Shown here: positions 4,364-6,096 of the stretch, in pieces | How positions within the stretch are numbered: position 1 is the first letter of the stretch | Layout of the letters: every line of letters begins with the position of its first letter | Translations under genes and position numbers: made by a program | Source: Thermodesulfobacteriota bacterium | GTDB taxonomy: Bacteria > Desulfobacterota > Desulfomonilia > Desulfomonilales > Desulfomonilaceae | Length of the DNA: 6,096 nucleotides | Assembly: GCA_030837305.1 (NCBI GenBank) | Contig: JAUPKT010000360.1 | Span: 1-6,096, forward strand | Direction: 5' to 3' | The notes under the pieces: generated by a model | What the model saw: the letters and a program-made list of their open reading frames with translations, nothing else | Database searches by the model: none | Told to the model about the DNA's origin: nothing

Positions 4364-5878
4364 TCAATCACGGGGGGGCACGGCATTCACGGAGTCACAC
4401 GGCGCGCCCCGTCTCAGCAGCTTTCTGAAATGATACCCGAAAATTGCGCTGGATACTGCTTCGCCAAAAGAGTCCCGGTGAAAAAGAAACGCTTTGATGA
4501 GCAGCTTCCAATAGTAGAACTTGCTGATGCCTTTGTCCAAGATGCCCAGATACACTATGGACTTGAAGAAAGCCATGACGTCGGACTTGTGCATCCTTTT
4601 TCGGCGCACCGGCCTGTAATCCTCCAAGAACGCCAGCACTCTGGCATAGTATTCCTTGGGAGAATAGAGATAATCAAGAACCGCCTGATAGCCTTCTCTT
4701 AGTTTTTGTGCATCCATTTTCGGAATAAAATTCAACGAACCGTCGCAGTTGTCTCCGGTACAATCCTTTAGGAGTCGCCCTTCTTCCGCCAGGCGTTGAT
4801 AGAGACGCGTGCCCGGGATAGCGTTGAGAAGTCCTATCATGGCCTTCACTACCCCGCTGTTTTGGATGAAACGTATTTGTCTCTCAAAAATATTTGGTGG
4901 ATCATTATCAAAACCTATAATGAAACCACCCATGACCTCCATGCCGTTTCTTTGGATGGTTTTCACAGCCTCCATGAGATCTATGGATCGATTTTGGTGC
5001 TTTCCACACTCCGCGAGGCATTCCTCCTCCGGTGTTTCCAATCCTAAGAAAACGGAATCGAAGCCGGCCGCTGTCATAAGCTCCATGAGTTCTTGGTCCT
5101 GAGCGAGATTGACAGACGCTTCTGTGTAAAGCGAAAAAGGAAACTTTCTTTGTTCCTGCCACGGTATCAAGGTCTTCAAGAAGGCTTTGACTTTGACTTT
5201 ATTTCCTATGAAATTGTCGTCCACGATAAAGAGTCTACCTCGCCATCCACGATCGTACAGAGTTTGAAACTCCGTAAGCATCTGTTCACTGGACTTGACC
5301 CGAGGTTTCCGACCATTGAGGTTCACGATGTCACAGAACTCGCAGTCGAATGGGCATCCACGGGAATACTGGACCGACATGGAGACGTAATAATTCATAT
5401 TGATAAGATCCCACCGGGGCAGGGGGGTTTTCGTGATGTCCGGTTTCTCAGAGGTCCTGTAAATGTGTTTCGGGTTCTCCAATTCGAGATCTTTGAGAAA
5501 CATGGGCAGGGTAATTTCCGCTTCGTTGAGTACAAGATAATCTATGGCTTCGTATGACTCTTCCGCGCTTGAAAAGAGAGGCCCTCCGGCTACGAGCTTT
5601 CTGCCCAGAGCCTTCACTCTGTCTACGGTTTCGCTCACAGATTCCTTTTGAACCACCATGGCTCCCATAAATACGATGTCGGACCACAATATCGATTCAT
5701 CAGTGAGCGGTTCGACGTTCATATCAATTAATCGAATATCCCATGAGCGCGGCAACAATCCAGCCACCGTCAAGAGGCCGAGGGGAACGTGAGCAGCTCT
5801 CTTTCTCACAAACTTCAAAATATGCTTGAAACTCCAAAACGTGTCAGGAATGGCCGGATATACTAATAATGCTTTCAT
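4364..5878 (-). CDS. B12-binding radical SAM protein, DUF4070 / HpnP-like
   Basis: A 504-residue enzyme. The N-terminal part (about 1-140) is a cobalamin-binding Rossmann-type domain: MKALLVYPAIPDTFWSFKH, PLGLLTVAGLLP, IRLIDMNVEPL, AGGPLFSS. The DxHxxG motif is absent, with DMNVEP in its place, so no lower-axial histidine is seen. The radical SAM core has C-x3-C-x2-C (CPFDCEFC; C175, C179, C182), the SAM-binding-like GGFIIGFDND near 317-326, and GLETPEE around 279-285. The C-terminus (YSPKEYYARVLAFLEDYRP and onward) matches the DUF4070 type. HpnP, the hopanoid C-2 methylase, is of this type, but many paralogues of unknown substrate exist and no hopanoid genes are adjacent; a methylation of an unactivated carbon is possible. 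I prefer the ATG at 5878: family members begin MKALLVYP and the promoter at 5921-5949 would leave only about 9 bases before the alternative GTG at 5905. A run of seven C lies 6 bases before the stop codon. Confidence 0.85.
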   Translation of the reverse strand: MKALLVYPAIPDTFWSFKHILKFVRKRAAHVPLGLLTVAGLLPRSWDIRLIDMNVEPLTDESILWSDIVFMGAMVVQKESVSETVDRVKALGRKLVAGGPLFSSAEESYEAIDYLVLNEAEITLPMFLKDLELENPKHIYRTSEKPDITKTPLPRWDLINMNYYVSMSVQYSRGCPFDCEFCDIVNLNGRKPRVKSSEQMLTEFQTLYDRGWRGRLFIVDDNFIGNKVKVKAFLKTLIPWQEQRKFPFSLYTEASVNLAQDQELMELMTAAGFDSVFLGLETPEEECLAECGKHQNRSIDLMEAVKTIQRNGMEVMGGFIIGFDNDPPNIFERQIRFIQNSGVVKAMIGLLNAIPGTRLYQRLAEEGRLLKDCTGDNCDGSLNFIPKMDAQKLREGYQAVLDYLYSPKEYYARVLAFLEDYRPVRRKRMHKSDVMAFFKSIVYLGILDKGISKFYYWKLLIKAFLFHRDSFGEAVSSAIFGYHFRKLLRRGAPCDSVNAVPPRD

Positions 5879-5920
5879 TGATGGTTTTGGTACCTTTCGC
5901 TTCACCTAGGTGACGGACTT

Positions 5921-5949
5921 GTCATAGATGAAAATGATCACTCGGTCAA
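5921..5949 (-). promoter_or_regulatory. Sigma-70 promoter of the radical SAM gene
   Basis: On the minus strand, ttgacc (complement of 5944-5949, 5 of 6 matches), a 17-base spacer, then tatgac (complement of 5921-5926, 4 of 6). The start near 5914 leaves about 36 bases before the ATG at 5878. Confidence 0.5.
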
Positions 5950-6096
5950 GACGACGCAACTTCTACTTTTCACAGATGGGAACGCGTGAACAGCTGGGTG
6001 AAGTCCTCATCAGTTTGGCACATGCTTCCCTGTGGCGGAATAGAGATAGCGGAAGAGGGGAGAATCCGGTTTTATGAGAAACGTCGATTCTTCACC
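5950..6096. other. Right-edge region, no supported gene
   Basis: The plus strand has only a 33-codon frame from the ATG at 5976, with no ribosome site or recognisable content, and the minus strand shows no credible gene end. The region is probably the intergenic space upstream of the radical SAM gene and of whatever lies to the right. Confidence 0.4.

Noticed and set aside
5093..5557. Plus-strand frame of 154 codons inside the radical SAM gene
   Set aside because: Antisense shadow; the minus strand carries the Cys cluster and all family motifs.
1..6096. CRISPR array, tRNA, rRNA or transposase gene
   Set aside because: No regularly spaced direct repeats, no cloverleaf with a T-arm, no rRNA motifs and no transposase motifs were seen on either strand.

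Overview
The window looks like chromosomal DNA of a Gram-negative, probably anaerobic bacterium of the Desulfobacterota (former Deltaproteobacteria), of moderate GC content. This is inferred from an outer-membrane-type beta-barrel precursor, a cobalamin-binding radical SAM enzyme of the DUF4070/HpnP type, a near-consensus sigma-54 promoter, a lipoylation-site-less H-protein homologue with Cys-rich units, and dispersed inverted-repeat elements. No species can be named from the sequence alone.

Layout, left to right. Bases 1-505 hold no convincing gene. They contain a dispersed repeat hairpin at the left edge and an excellent sigma-54 promoter at 393-408. From this promoter two plus-strand genes follow in one probable operon: a 68-residue Cys4 mini-protein (506-712) and a 298-residue protein (792-1688). 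The larger protein carries two units of the same Cys4 motif fused to a GcvH-like domain. After a second dispersed inverted repeat (1739-1774), a strong sigma-70 promoter (1825-1853) drives a secreted C39-like papain-fold protein (1893-2597). Convergent to it lies a minus-strand outer-membrane beta-barrel gene (2655-3473) with its own promoter. Further right on the minus strand is a 62-residue helix-turn-helix-like protein (3630-3818), possibly coupled to a small upstream ORF (3828-4049). The last large gene is a minus-strand B12-binding radical SAM enzyme (4364-5878, possibly from 5905) with a promoter at 5921-5949.

The intergenic stretch between the radical SAM gene and the small HTH gene (4050-4363) contains two oppositely directed promoter candidates. 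The plus-strand one matches the sigma-70 consensus at 11 of 12 positions. It is followed by a structured segment with a 10-bp closing stem and a U-rich tail, so it may encode a small RNA of about 87 nt transcribed toward the 3' end of the radical SAM gene.

The most distinctive module is the sigma-54-driven pair of Cys4 proteins: a stand-alone unit beside a two-unit version fused to an H-protein fold that has lost its lipoyl lysine. The remaining genes appear to be independent transcription units, and I see no pathway linking them.
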